In this document: positions 9,606 through 18,055 of the stretch, piece after piece
Numbering within the stretch: position 1 is the first letter of the stretch
Layout: the number at the start of each line of letters is the position of its first letter
Origin: Cochliopodium minus
Taxonomy: Eukaryota; Discosea; Himatismenida; Cochliopodiidae
Direction: 5' to 3'
Length of the DNA: 18,055 bases
NCBI GenBank assembly: GCA_024220525.1
Contig: JAMYWO010000556.1
Span: forward strand, 1 to 18,055
Position numbers and translations under genes: made by a program
Notes under the pieces: model-generated
What the model was told of the DNA's origin: nothing
Seen by the model: only the letters and a program-made list of their open reading frames with translations
The model's database searches: none

Positions 9606-9885
9606 GAGAACTTGGGATAGGCAACATTCACAACCAATTCGTTCCTATTTTCATAGGAAATTATCCCAATCTTTTGATTTTATTGAGCGGTTGTGGATCC
9701 TTCGAATGGAGTGCTGACAAACATCATTTTTACAGCCAAAGTTTCCAAAAATCGGTTGTTTTTCTATATTTGGTTTTAAAAAAGTTTCAAAAAAACGCGC
9801 AAAACCAAATTACCAAAGTTTGTTACTTATGAAATAATAAAGAAAATGGTCTAAGAAAAATCAAACATAAATAAAAAAAATTAAA
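9606..9885 (+). pseudogene. Duplicated terminal exon of the RCC1-like gene
   Basis: By eye this 280-base stretch matches 7844-8122 with about eight substitutions and one extra A, so it is roughly 97% identical. The match starts in the A-rich tract before the exon, keeps the AG acceptor, and continues past the stop into 3' flanking DNA, so it is a genomic copy and not a spliced retrocopy. Changes include R to G in SGCRS (the copy has the more canonical SGCGS) and FG to YS. The extra A in the poly-A run shifts frame near the end, replacing the KIKLPKFVTYEIIKKMV tail with a short different tail ending TKVCYL. No other RCC1 exons lie nearby. It is a relic, or less likely an alternative last exon with the LRR gene inside the long intron. 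Confidence 0.85.
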
Positions 9886-9991
9886 AGATCCTCAAAAGAA
9901 AAAAAAATTTTTAAATTAACTTTATTAAATACTATGGAACAAACAGAATTAAAATACTCTCTTTTTTTTGGAAAAAATAAAAAACAATGTG

Positions 9992-12224
9992 TTAGTTCTT
10001 GGGAAACCTCTTGAATCTAACTCTTCTCAAAGGGGGTGGAACTTGTTCTTCTAAATTTCCTCTCATACTAGAGTAATCAGGAGGAGATGCAGACTTTGCA
10101 GTGTCCTTGTTGGGAGAACTTTTCTTCTTCTTGATTTTTTTCTTCTTCTTTTTAACCACTTGAAACTTCTTCTCAAATTCTATGGAAGAAACGTCCTCGC
10201 TTTCTTTCTTGCTTTGTATCTCTTTCAACACTCTGTCTATTTTTTTTTGGTTTTTTTTGTTTTCTTCTCCGAGAGATTCATCAGATGTAGAATCTTTATT
10301 CTCGTAGACAATTTTCTTGATGTCCTCTTTATTATTCTCCACTATTTTTTCGATCTCCATTTCATCCTTTTCTTTTTTTCCATTTTCTTCTGCTTCTTCT
10401 TCTTTTATTTGTTGCTTCTCTTGTTTATTATTATCCAGATCTGCTTTTCTTTTTCTTCTTTTCACGTTTTGTTTCTCAAGACAATCATCACAAGTCTTGT
10501 GGCTTTTTCTGAATTTCGTTGGATTTTCCAATCTTTTTGAAAGAAATAAGATTATTTAAAATTTAAAATTTATTATTCTATAATTCTATAATGAAATTTT
10601 AAAATTTAGAAATAAAACTAATATACCTATTATTGATTGAACATACAATACATATCCCATCAACAGATTTTTTATCAATTTTTTCTCTTCTCTTTTGCAC
10701 ACAATCGATACATTTCTGGAAATTATCTTTGAATTTGGTTGGATTATCTTTTATTAAAATTTTGAAAAAAAAATAGTTTGGCGGAAGATTTTAAAAATTG
10801 AAAAATTTTGAAACAATCAAAAGAATTATTACCTATTAGATTGTTGGAACAGTCAATACATTTTCCATCTTTTATATTTTGCACTATATTTATTGGTTTT
10901 GAAAGAAAAATAATGTTGAATAAAAAATTTTCAGATAAATTTAATTTCAGATAAAATTAATATTAATAATTATTTAATATTTATACAATAGATCTATTTA
11001 AAATATTTGGTTTGTATTTTTCTTACATTTTCTGACTTTTCCTTTATTTATACAATCTATGCAGACAACATTCTCTCCAGAAAATAGCTCTGGATTAGTA
11101 AACTTGTTGCTGTTGCAAATGTGACACTGTCCTTCCACGTTCTTGAGCCTCTTGTTGCTCCCTGTCTTCTTTATGCATTCATTGCAACATTTGTTGTTCT
11201 TGTTGAACAATTCTGGATGATCTTTTCTGTTGTTCGTGCCTATTTAAAAAGAAATGTCAAAAATTGGTAAGAAAGAAGAAAATATATAAAAATGTTTGTT
11301 TCAAATTTTTGTTGCAAAAGTAATGTCATAATTGATGCATGAAATATTATTTATTTTTATTTTTAAATGAGTGGGTTAACAAAAAAATATAAAAAAAAGA
11401 AAGTGAGAAAAACACGATTTATTTATTGAGAAGAAATATTGAAAGAAAAATTAGGAAGATCAAGAGGATAATAAAGATTAGAAGAAATCATAAGAAGGTA
11501 AAAAAAAAAAAAAAAAAAAATTTAATTGAAGAAATGAGTAAATATGATCAAATAAGGTTATAAAACAAATGATGAAAAGAAATAATGAATTAACAATTTA
11601 ATTTCAATTTTTTTTAATATTTATTTTCGTTGAATTATACGATTAAAATTAATTAAATATTTAAGAGAAAACAAATAAAAAGTAAATAATCAACGATATT
11701 TATTGAAAAGAGAGAAGAGAAGAATATAAGATTATAGAAAATAGGATCTTCGAAAAACAAATATATTTGTTTTTATTTAAAAGTATTTGGTTTAAATAAT
11801 TAATTATAATAAATATATAAAAAAAAGTAAAAGATAACATTGTGGGAAACTCACTATATTAGAATGAAATGCAAAAATTAAACAAGATTATTTTCAAAAT
11901 ATAAAAAAAATATTTATTTTTAAAGTGTATAAATTTTTTATATTTTTTACATCTGAAACATCTCCCATTCTGAACAAGTTTATCTCTGTTCATTTTCGAT
12001 CTTGCCAAACAATCATTGCACCATCTATTCTTCCCCTTGAATTTCTCGGGTTGATCCTTGCGATTGTTGGAGCATCTCTGGCATTTGCCCATTAAAGATC
12101 GATCCTCCAGCAACACTTTTTGTTTCTCCAAACAATCTGTGCATGTTTTTATTTTTTCATTCTTAAATTTGGTTGGATGATCTTTCCTATTGTTCGCACA
12201 TCTTTGGCATTTGTTTGTGTTCAT
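9992..12224 (-). CDS. Six-repeat CxxC-CxxC putative zinc-binding protein with charged tail
   Basis: Minus-strand exons 12224-11951, 11239-11027, 10883-10833, 10747-10627 and 10532-9992 sum to exactly 1200 bases, 399 residues. Residues 1-240 are six tandem units, each C-x2-C-x17/18-C-x2-C, whose first Cys fall at about 6, 48, 89, 130, 171 and 212, a period of 41-42. The unit consensus is CxxC-x-NNRKDxPxKFK...CxDCLxKQ. All 24 Cys are present, suggesting one zinc per unit. The pattern resembles the Stc1 type and other fungal or protist short CxxC...F...CxxC modules, but I cannot assign a family. Residues 240-399 alternate basic (KRRKRK), acidic (EEEAEE) and Lys-rich (KKKKKKIKKKKSS) blocks and look disordered; nuclear localisation is plausible. 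Introns do not follow repeat borders: one splits the second Cys codon of repeat 3. The 711-base first intron is A/T-rich and appears empty. RNA, DNA or protein binding are all possible. Confidence 0.8.
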
Positions 12225-13196
12225 CTTTATTTGGAAAATTATATTTTATGATTGATAGTATTTCAGTTATATATGTTTATCTTTTCTTTTTATCAAGATT
12301 ATCTTCTATGGTTAGTTGTTTTATGATATCCTATTTTTTTTTGGAGATTTGTTAGTATTTTTCCTAATATTTTTCTTTGATTTCACTTATAGAAAAATAA
12401 AAAAATTTTATGGAACAAAAAAATATTTATTTTTTTTAGCTTAAATATACACTAAAATTATATTTTTTTTTTGGATATGGAGTGTAATAATCAATTCATC
12501 CAATTTCATCCAATTAATTTATTGTCAAAAATATTTTTTTTTGATTTGTTGAATGTAAATAATTATCACTTTATTATATTTCCATTTTTTAAAATTCCTT
12601 CTCCATCATATCTCATTTCAAAAGAATCCATTTGATATAAGATATTTTTTTTTTTTTTACCTGTTTCTAAATGATAAATTAAAAACAATTTTTTTTTAAT
12701 TTTCTCAAAAATAAAATTGGGGCAGTTTCATATACTTGCTTCGATGGAATTGATGTACTATGTTTGCACAATTTTTCTTTTCGATTTTTAGGATCTTCTT
12801 GCAAAAAAAAAAAATAAATTTTTCCATCCGATCCCTATTTGAAGTTCATAAAAATTATTGTTAAAAAGTCTCTTTTGTTTTTCATGAACTTTGCTTTCAT
12901 CTTTTTTAGTTTGGGGTGATTTTTATACAGGATACCTAATTCCCTCTAAAAAGAAAATTTTTGAAAAGATTCCATTTCAAAAAAAAAAAAGTTTCTTTTC
13001 AATTTAAATATGTTTTTGTGGATTTATCCTTTTTCCTGTATTGATTTATAAATGTTGAAAAAAATTCAAGAATCCTAAATTTCTTTATTATTTTTCAGTG
13101 ATTTTCAAATTCAAAAATAAATATTAAAAAAAAAATAAGGAAAACTGTTTGATTTCTCATTTTTCATTTGACAGAAAGGAATTGGGAAATTTAAGA
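12225..13196. other. Divergent intergenic region between the CxxC-repeat and PIP kinase genes
   Basis: About 970 bases, A/T-rich with many T runs, between two divergent gene starts, so it should hold both promoters. No gene is supported. One frame at about 12722-12814 reads AVSYTCFDGIDVLCLHNFSF before a Lys run and stop; it looks more coding-like than its surroundings but has no start, partner exon or recognised family. Confidence 0.4.
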
Positions 13197-15682
13197 ATGA
13201 GAAAGAAAGTTTCAGGACAAATCTTCTCTTGTAAAAATTTTTCAATAACATCGAAAATATCGCTCACATTATTTTATTCCATCATTATATTCCTATCAAC
13301 TTGTTGATATATTAATTTCATATGTGTCAATTTAACCTAAAAATTATATTTAACCTGAATACCCTATATTCATTAAATTTATGAGAATTAAAAGAATATA
13401 TGAGACCATTTCATTCCAATCCAAATTTCTCATTTTTCCTCAAATTTTTTTTTGTTTGAATTGAAACAGTGAATGAAGAGCAGATTGATATATTCGAAAA
13501 TGAACTCGAAAATACCAAAGAAATATCACCAGATATGTTAGCCAATGCATTCTCCAAGCTATGTAAAGAAGGGATCAATGGAAATCTTCTTTCAAAGATT
13601 ATTTTTCAAGTATATTTCAAAAAAGATACAATCTCCTACATTGAATTATCTGTATCAATGTTAGGTATAACCAAAAATTGATAAATGAACTCAATATTAT
13701 ATAATTTATATTTATAATTTTATTCAAATCATAAATTTATTAAATTTATTTAAAAAGTGATGTCTAATATAAGTACTGACACAAAAATAAACAAACTTTA
13801 CAAAACATACACAAACAAATTCAACGGAAAAAAAATGAACGAAATTTTTCTCCACCTCGACAAGGTATTCCACAATCTCCGCTTGAGTCCTTCTTTGCAT
13901 ACAGAAGAAATAAACGAAGAAGAGATGAGCAGATCTCAATTTGAAGGGGTGATCGTCAAAAGTAAAGTTAAAGAAAAGCTTGACATTCTTTACCTCGTCT
14001 TTCATTGTAAAAAAAAAATATTAAAATTTCACAAAAATAATTTTATTCAAAAAACTAATGAAAAAAAAAAATTTTTTTATTTGAATAATTAAATCTAAAA
14101 AAAAATTATTATTTAAAAAAAAAATATTTAAAAAAAATAATTTTTTAATAAAATAAATATTGACAATGTAAAAAAATTTTTATAAAATAAAATAAAATTT
14201 CTAAAGATAAAGTGGATACCGACGATAAAATTTTAAATAAAGAATTTTCTGACGAAAAAACTTTGAAGAGAAAATTGAAGAGAGAAGAACCCAAGTTCTT
14301 CGAGCTTCTCCAAAGACTCAACACAGAAACCCACAGAGAGCCAAGTTGGAGGTCCATTCTCCAAGTCTTCATCTCCTTTAACCAAAGCCCTATTTTTAAA
14401 AACGAAAATGAAAATTTTTTAAAAGAAAATAATTCAATTAATCTGGAAAATAATTCAATTAATATGAAAAATAATTTAATTAATTTTAATTATTTTAATT
14501 TTAATTTTTTAAATAAAATTGATTTTCAAAATAATGTTTTTTCTTTCGGCGAAAATTTCTTCTCTCAACTTGTTCATGGTGGAGATTATGAGAAATCTTT
14601 TTTTGTGGGGTCATTGTGCATGGAACAGATGTTTGTTTACATGTTTTTGGGCATGCTTGAGGAGTTGTCTCCAAAAAGGACCACTGGAAAATCTTGGAGC
14701 ACATTTTTTCATACATGGGATCAAAAGTTCTTCATTAAGACTATTTCAATAGTAAAAAAAAAAAACATTTTGATATTATTTATTTTAAAATTAAATTTTG
14801 TAAATTTTTAAAATTAATTAATAAAAACTTTTAATTTAATTAAATTTTTTTTGTTAATTTTTAATTTTAAAATTATTTTAAAATTAATTTTTTTATTTTA
14901 AATATTATAATTAATTTTTAATTGTAATTTTTAGTTTTAAATTGTTTTTTATTAATTTTTTGAAATTTATGATTTTTCTTAAATTTATTTTCGAAAATTA
15001 GGAAGAAAGACAAAATTTTGAAAAAAATTTGGGAGAATATTGTCAACATATTTTGACTAAAGAACCAAAGTCTTTGTTGAGTAAAATCTACTCAATCTTC
15101 GAAATATCCGGCAACAACTTCATGGTGATGGGAGATGTTCTTGGCCTAGATAAATCTTCATTCATAGAATTGTATGATCTAAAAGGATCAAAGGTCGGAA
15201 GATCAGCTGAACAAGATTCCTTTGTCAAAGTAATTTAATTTTTAATAATTAATTTCATTTAAATTTTATTTTTTAATTAATTTTTGCTTAATTTAATTTC
15301 ATTTTTTTTTTAATAGTTAGATTTGGATTTGGATAAAAAAATTAGATTGGAAGAGAGGGAAGATTTCATTTTGAGAATGGAACGTGACGCAAACTTCCTC
15401 GAGAAACAAAACCTTCTGGACTACAGCCTCTTGGTGGGGATCTTCGACAAAAAACTTTTCGAAAAAGTTCCCCTTCACCTTCAAAAGAATTGCTACAACA
15501 TTATGGAAGAAGAAAAAATGATCATCTTCTCCATCATTGACTTGTGCACTTGTTTGAACAATAAAAAATCGGCAGAGATTTCTGTAAAGTCTTTTCTGTT
15601 CAAAAAGGATCACATCTCATCAGTCCCTCCTCCATTTTATTGTGAAAGATTCAAAAAATTTTTAAAAGAAGTTTTTGTTTAG
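13197..15682 (+). CDS. EF-hand / phosphatidylinositol phosphate kinase fusion protein
   Basis: PIPKs phosphorylate phosphatidylinositol phosphates to PIP2 at membranes. Exons 13197-13230, 13470-13664, 13758-14006, 14207-14751, 15002-15229 and 15317-15682 join in frame to 538 residues. Residues 12-175 look like a neuronal-calcium-sensor-type region: LNEEQI, then FQVYFKKDTISYIELSVSML, a second helix-loop-helix near 86-118, and LVFHYKVDTDDKILNKEF (156-173). The loops lack the full calcium ligand set. A low-complexity insert repeats NNSIN units (about 228-265). The kinase follows: TTGKSWSTFF glycine loop (318-327), FIKTIS with the probable ATP lysine at 337, ELYDLKGSKVGR (397-408), LDYSLLVGI (451-459), IID (490-492), and a terminal ISSVPPPFYCERFKKFLKE. 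These are the core motifs, so activity is plausible. I recall N-terminal EF-hand-like regions on apicomplexan PIP kinases. The 34-base first exon is chosen because its GTAAAA donor restores SLNEEQI; earlier exons cannot be excluded. Confidence 0.88.
14420..14492 (+). repeat. In-frame 24-base AT-rich repeats in the PIP kinase gene
   Basis: AATAATTCAATTAAT-type units recur about every 24 bases and encode ENNSINL, ENNSINM and NNLIN. The stretch stays open and has no GT donor at its left edge, so it is read as a coding insertion between the EF-hand and kinase regions and not as an intron. Confidence 0.6.
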
Positions 15683-15737
15683 AAATTAAAAGAAATAAAT
15701 TATTTTGTTTTTTTATTTTTTTATTTTTTTATTTTTC

Positions 15738-17916
15738 TTATTTTTTTTTCATTCCAAAAATAAACTCTTTGGCTTCTTCTGACAAATTTACAACATTTTT
15801 TCTCATGGTAGAGTTTAAAGCACCAGGAACTCTCTTCCCTATCTTGAAGTCCGAAAAAGAGCTTGAAGCAGGTGCCAAGTTCAAACTGTTGCTTTCGAAA
15901 TTGTTTCTTTTCGAAGTGTAATTGTTGTATCTTTTAATTAAATAAAAATGATTAAAATTTAAATTTTAAAATAAAAATAAAATATGAATACAAAATAAAA
16001 AATAAAAAATAATTATTTTTTGAACCTTTCCACATACTGATCGGTTTGATTTGATTTCTCATCAATTTTTTCATTATTAGTAGTCAAATTTGTTTTGGAG
16101 TATACAATGGGAGAAGAAACACGTCTTGAAGGAATATCAAGATTCACTTTGAAAAAAATAAAATTGTAAAAATTAAAAAAAATTAAAATATTAAAAAATA
16201 TTAAAAATAAAATTGAAAAAAATAAAATTAAAAAATATGAAAAATAAAAAAAAAATATTAAAAATAAATATTAAAAATAAATATTAAAAATAAATAAACT
16301 ATTTTTACATTTTTTATTGTTAGTTTTTTTGTTTTTGTGGCAGATTGGACAGACTTGGTTTTTAGATTTGTTGAGACAAGAAAGGTGGAAGAGATGCCCA
16401 TTGAAACAAACTTGCACTTGGCAGTATGATGAGACTAATGAAACTCCGCAGATACCACATCTTCTTGTTTTTACCAATTTTCCTTTTTCTAAAAAAATAA
16501 AAATAAAAATAAAATAAATATAAAATAAATATAAATAAATGAAAATAAAAATAAAATAAAAATAAAAATAAAAAATAAAAATAAAAATAAAAATAAAAAT
16601 AAAAATAAAAATAAAAATAAAAATATAAAATAAAAATAAAAATAAAAAATAAATAAAAAAATAAATCAAATAAAATTACTCATTTCTTTTATGAGTTGAT
16701 GATGTGAATGGGAAATGTCTCCGCCTATGAGATCGATTACAGTGGAGATGGTTTTGGACTCGTAGTTGATGGTTTCTAGTACGTCCATAATTATTTCCCT
16801 GAAATCTCCCAAATGCTCTTTTCCATGTTCTTGTACCAACCTGGAAATAAAAATAAAAAAAGAACAAATAAAAAATAAAAAATTTGAAATAAAAAATTAA
16901 AAATAAAAGTGAAAAAAAGAAACGTTTATAATTAAAAATTAGAAATTAGATCACCTCTCCAAGATCCTGGTTATTTTGACATAACCAATCATGTTGGAAA
17001 GACACTCACGCAAATAAAAGAGGATGACAGACTTGAAATAATAAGTATTCAAAGAAGAAGGATCCAAAGAAGAAGAAGTACTTAAAGAAGATGTATTCAA
17101 AGAAGAAGTATTCAAAGAAGAAGTGGAAAAGTTTTTGTTTTTGTCGATCAAATCGATTTTCTTTTCGATTCCGATCGACAAATCCACTTTCTTTTCGATT
17201 CCGATCGACAAATCGACGCTGCTCAGACTTTTGCTCTCGATTTTGTGCGTGTTGTAGTAAGAGAGCAAGAAACCCACCACGCTGAACCACAAGTTCTCGT
17301 TGGTTTCGTTCATGCCGCATTCTTTGGCGTATCTTTTGCAGAGGGAGAAAGTTCCTTTGAGGGAGGTTTCCACGCAGGTTTCTTCGGGGGTTTTGGGTGT
17401 GAAGGTGGCGGGTCTTTTGTTTTGGGAGGGCGGTTTTGTTTTGTAGTGTCTTTCGAGAATTTGGATTTGGGTTTTGAGCAGGTTTAGTCTTTCCAAAAGT
17501 GCTCCCTATTAAAAAAAAATAATAATAAAAAAAAAATATGGATCAAAACAATTAAAAAATTTAAAAAATAATTAATGATTTATAATATTAAAAAAAAATT
17601 AAAATTTATTAAAAATGAAGTTCAAAAAACAAACAAAAAAAAAATAAAAATAATAAATGCAAAAAATATTGTAAGAAATATTGCATTTGATTAAAAAAAA
17701 AAAAAGAAAAAAAAATTCATTTTTTTTATAAAATTATTATTAGAAATAAAATGAATGAATAATTTTACTTTCACATCACCAGATCTTTCGAGTAAATAAA
17801 TAACAGCCTCTGGAGACTTATATTCTCTGCAAATAGAAAGTGCTTTTTCCAGCCTATATAACGTTTCTATCCTTAGAAAATTAACAACATTATTTGGTTC
17901 AAATCTACAAAGCAAT
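15738..17916 (-). CDS. VPS8: Vps8-like CORVET subunit, C-terminal part with RING finger (5' partial)
   Basis: CORVET tethers early endosomes through Rab5. Minus-strand exons 17916-17769, 17505-16955, 16840-16680, 16488-16309, 16146-16026 and 15930-15738 join in frame (about 451 residues, TAA). Vps8-like helical repeats open it: FEPNNVVNFL, YRLEKALSICREY, AVIYLLERSGDVKGALLERL, then ENLWFSVVGFLLSYY, CLSNMIGYVKITRILERLVQ and HGKEHLGDFREIIMDVLETI. The RING-type zinc finger follows: RRCGICGVSL, VCFNGHLFHLSCL and VCPICHK. The usual Cys of the CGH motif is Asn here (NGH), with a Cys two residues earlier that may serve. About 110 residues after the RING, Ser/Asn-rich, are not conserved to my knowledge. 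The long exon contains an insert of repeated SIGIEKKVDL and NTSSL units. The N-terminal half lies beyond the right edge. The 3' end faces the PIP kinase gene with only 55 bases between stops. Confidence 0.85.
16499..16665. repeat. AAAAAT microsatellite in a Vps8 intron
   Basis: TAAAAA hexamers with occasional TAAA and TAAAAAA units fill the intron between the exons ending at 16680 and starting at 16488. On the minus strand it translates as an Ile-Phe run, which is meaningless. Confidence 0.85.
17046..17214 (-). repeat. In-frame coding tandem repeats in the Vps8-like gene
   Basis: A 30-base unit (CTTTTCGATTCCGATCGACA core at 17161 and 17191) encodes two copies of a ten-residue SIGIEKKVDL-type unit. 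Next to it, 15-base AAAGAAGAAGTATTC units encode repeated NTSSL/STSSL. Both keep the frame and interrupt the helical region between two conserved segments. Confidence 0.75.
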
Positions 17917-17950
17917 CTAAAAAAAATGAACATTAAAAATAAATTTAAAA

Positions 17951-18055
17951 TTAAAAAAAATAAAAAAATAAAAAAATAAAAAAATAAAAAAATAAAAAAA
18001 ATAAAAAATAAAAAATAAAAAATAAAAAATAAAAAATAAAAAATAAAAAATAAAA
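17951..18055. repeat. Poly-A/T microsatellite with a unit-length switch
   Basis: TAAAAAAA octamers (to about 18001) change into a regular run of TAAAAAA heptamers up to the window edge. It lies in the intron upstream of the first visible Vps8 exon. Confidence 0.85.

Noticed and set aside
10160-10540. Plus-strand Phe/Ser-rich open frames
   Set aside because: They are the reverse of the Lys/Glu-rich tail of the CxxC-repeat gene.
16490-16679. Ile/Phe-rich 'membrane' stretch on the minus strand before the RING finger
   Set aside because: It is the AAAAAT microsatellite of an intron; splicing at 16680 and 16488 keeps frame and removes it.
16676-16867. Minus-strand Arg/His-rich frame (RTWKRAFGRFQGNNYGRTRN)
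   Set aside because: It is a wrong-frame reading of the Vps8 exon; the correct frame gives LVQEHGKEHLGDFREIIMDV.
17006-17320. Minus-strand frame with FFFEY repeats
   Set aside because: It is a shadow frame of the Vps8 exon carrying the 15-base repeats.
1-18055. Giant virus or bacterial origin, suggested by high A+T and compact genes
   Set aside because: At least seven genes have spliceosomal introns, and eIF2A, Vps8, PIP kinase and F-box proteins are eukaryotic; no virus hallmark gene is present.

Overview
The window is nuclear DNA of an AT-rich eukaryote, most likely a free-living or host-associated protist. The evidence is spliceosomal introns in every recognisable gene (GT..AG, usually starting GTAAA and ending in TTTTAG or AAAG), very A/T-rich introns beside clearly GC-richer exons, Asn/Lys-rich insertions, and eukaryote-only proteins. 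TAA, TAG and TGA all end genes here, so the standard code fits. The lineage cannot be fixed from the sequence; the RCC1-type protein style and poly-Asn tracts recall amoeboid protists such as Anaeramoeba or Amoebozoa, and that is only an impression. I rebuilt the gene models by hand: I joined exons only where frame, splice dinucleotides and protein-family continuity agreed.

Layout. Plus strand, 1-2082: 3' part of the eIF2A translation factor gene. 2323-3704: type II membrane glycosyltransferase with a DxD motif that is completed by splicing. 3999-5147: F-box protein (probably two exons). 5192-8091: complete seven-bladed RCC1 beta-propeller protein in nine exons, including a 7-nt microexon and one GC-AG intron. 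Minus strand, 9218-8415: leucine-rich-repeat protein. Plus strand, 9606-9885: near-identical second copy of the last RCC1 exon. Minus strand, 12224-9992: five-exon gene for a protein with six very regular CxxC...CxxC repeats and a highly charged tail. Plus strand, 13197-15682: six-exon gene joining degenerate EF-hands to a phosphatidylinositol phosphate kinase domain. Minus strand, 17916-15738: C-terminal half of a Vps8-like CORVET subunit with a RING finger, running off the right edge.

The genes do not form one pathway. The eIF2A (translation), PIP kinase and Vps8 (phosphoinositide and endosome traffic) and glycosyltransferase (Golgi) genes look like ordinary housekeeping genes. The central block (F-box, RCC1 propeller, LRR protein, duplicated RCC1 exon, six-repeat zinc-type protein) looks like a rapidly evolving accessory region. 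The most unusual items are the six-repeat cysteine protein, the EF-hand/PIP-kinase fusion, and the RCC1 gene with its microexon, recurrent intron positions and duplicated terminal exon. No tRNA, rRNA, CRISPR array or intact transposon was recognised.
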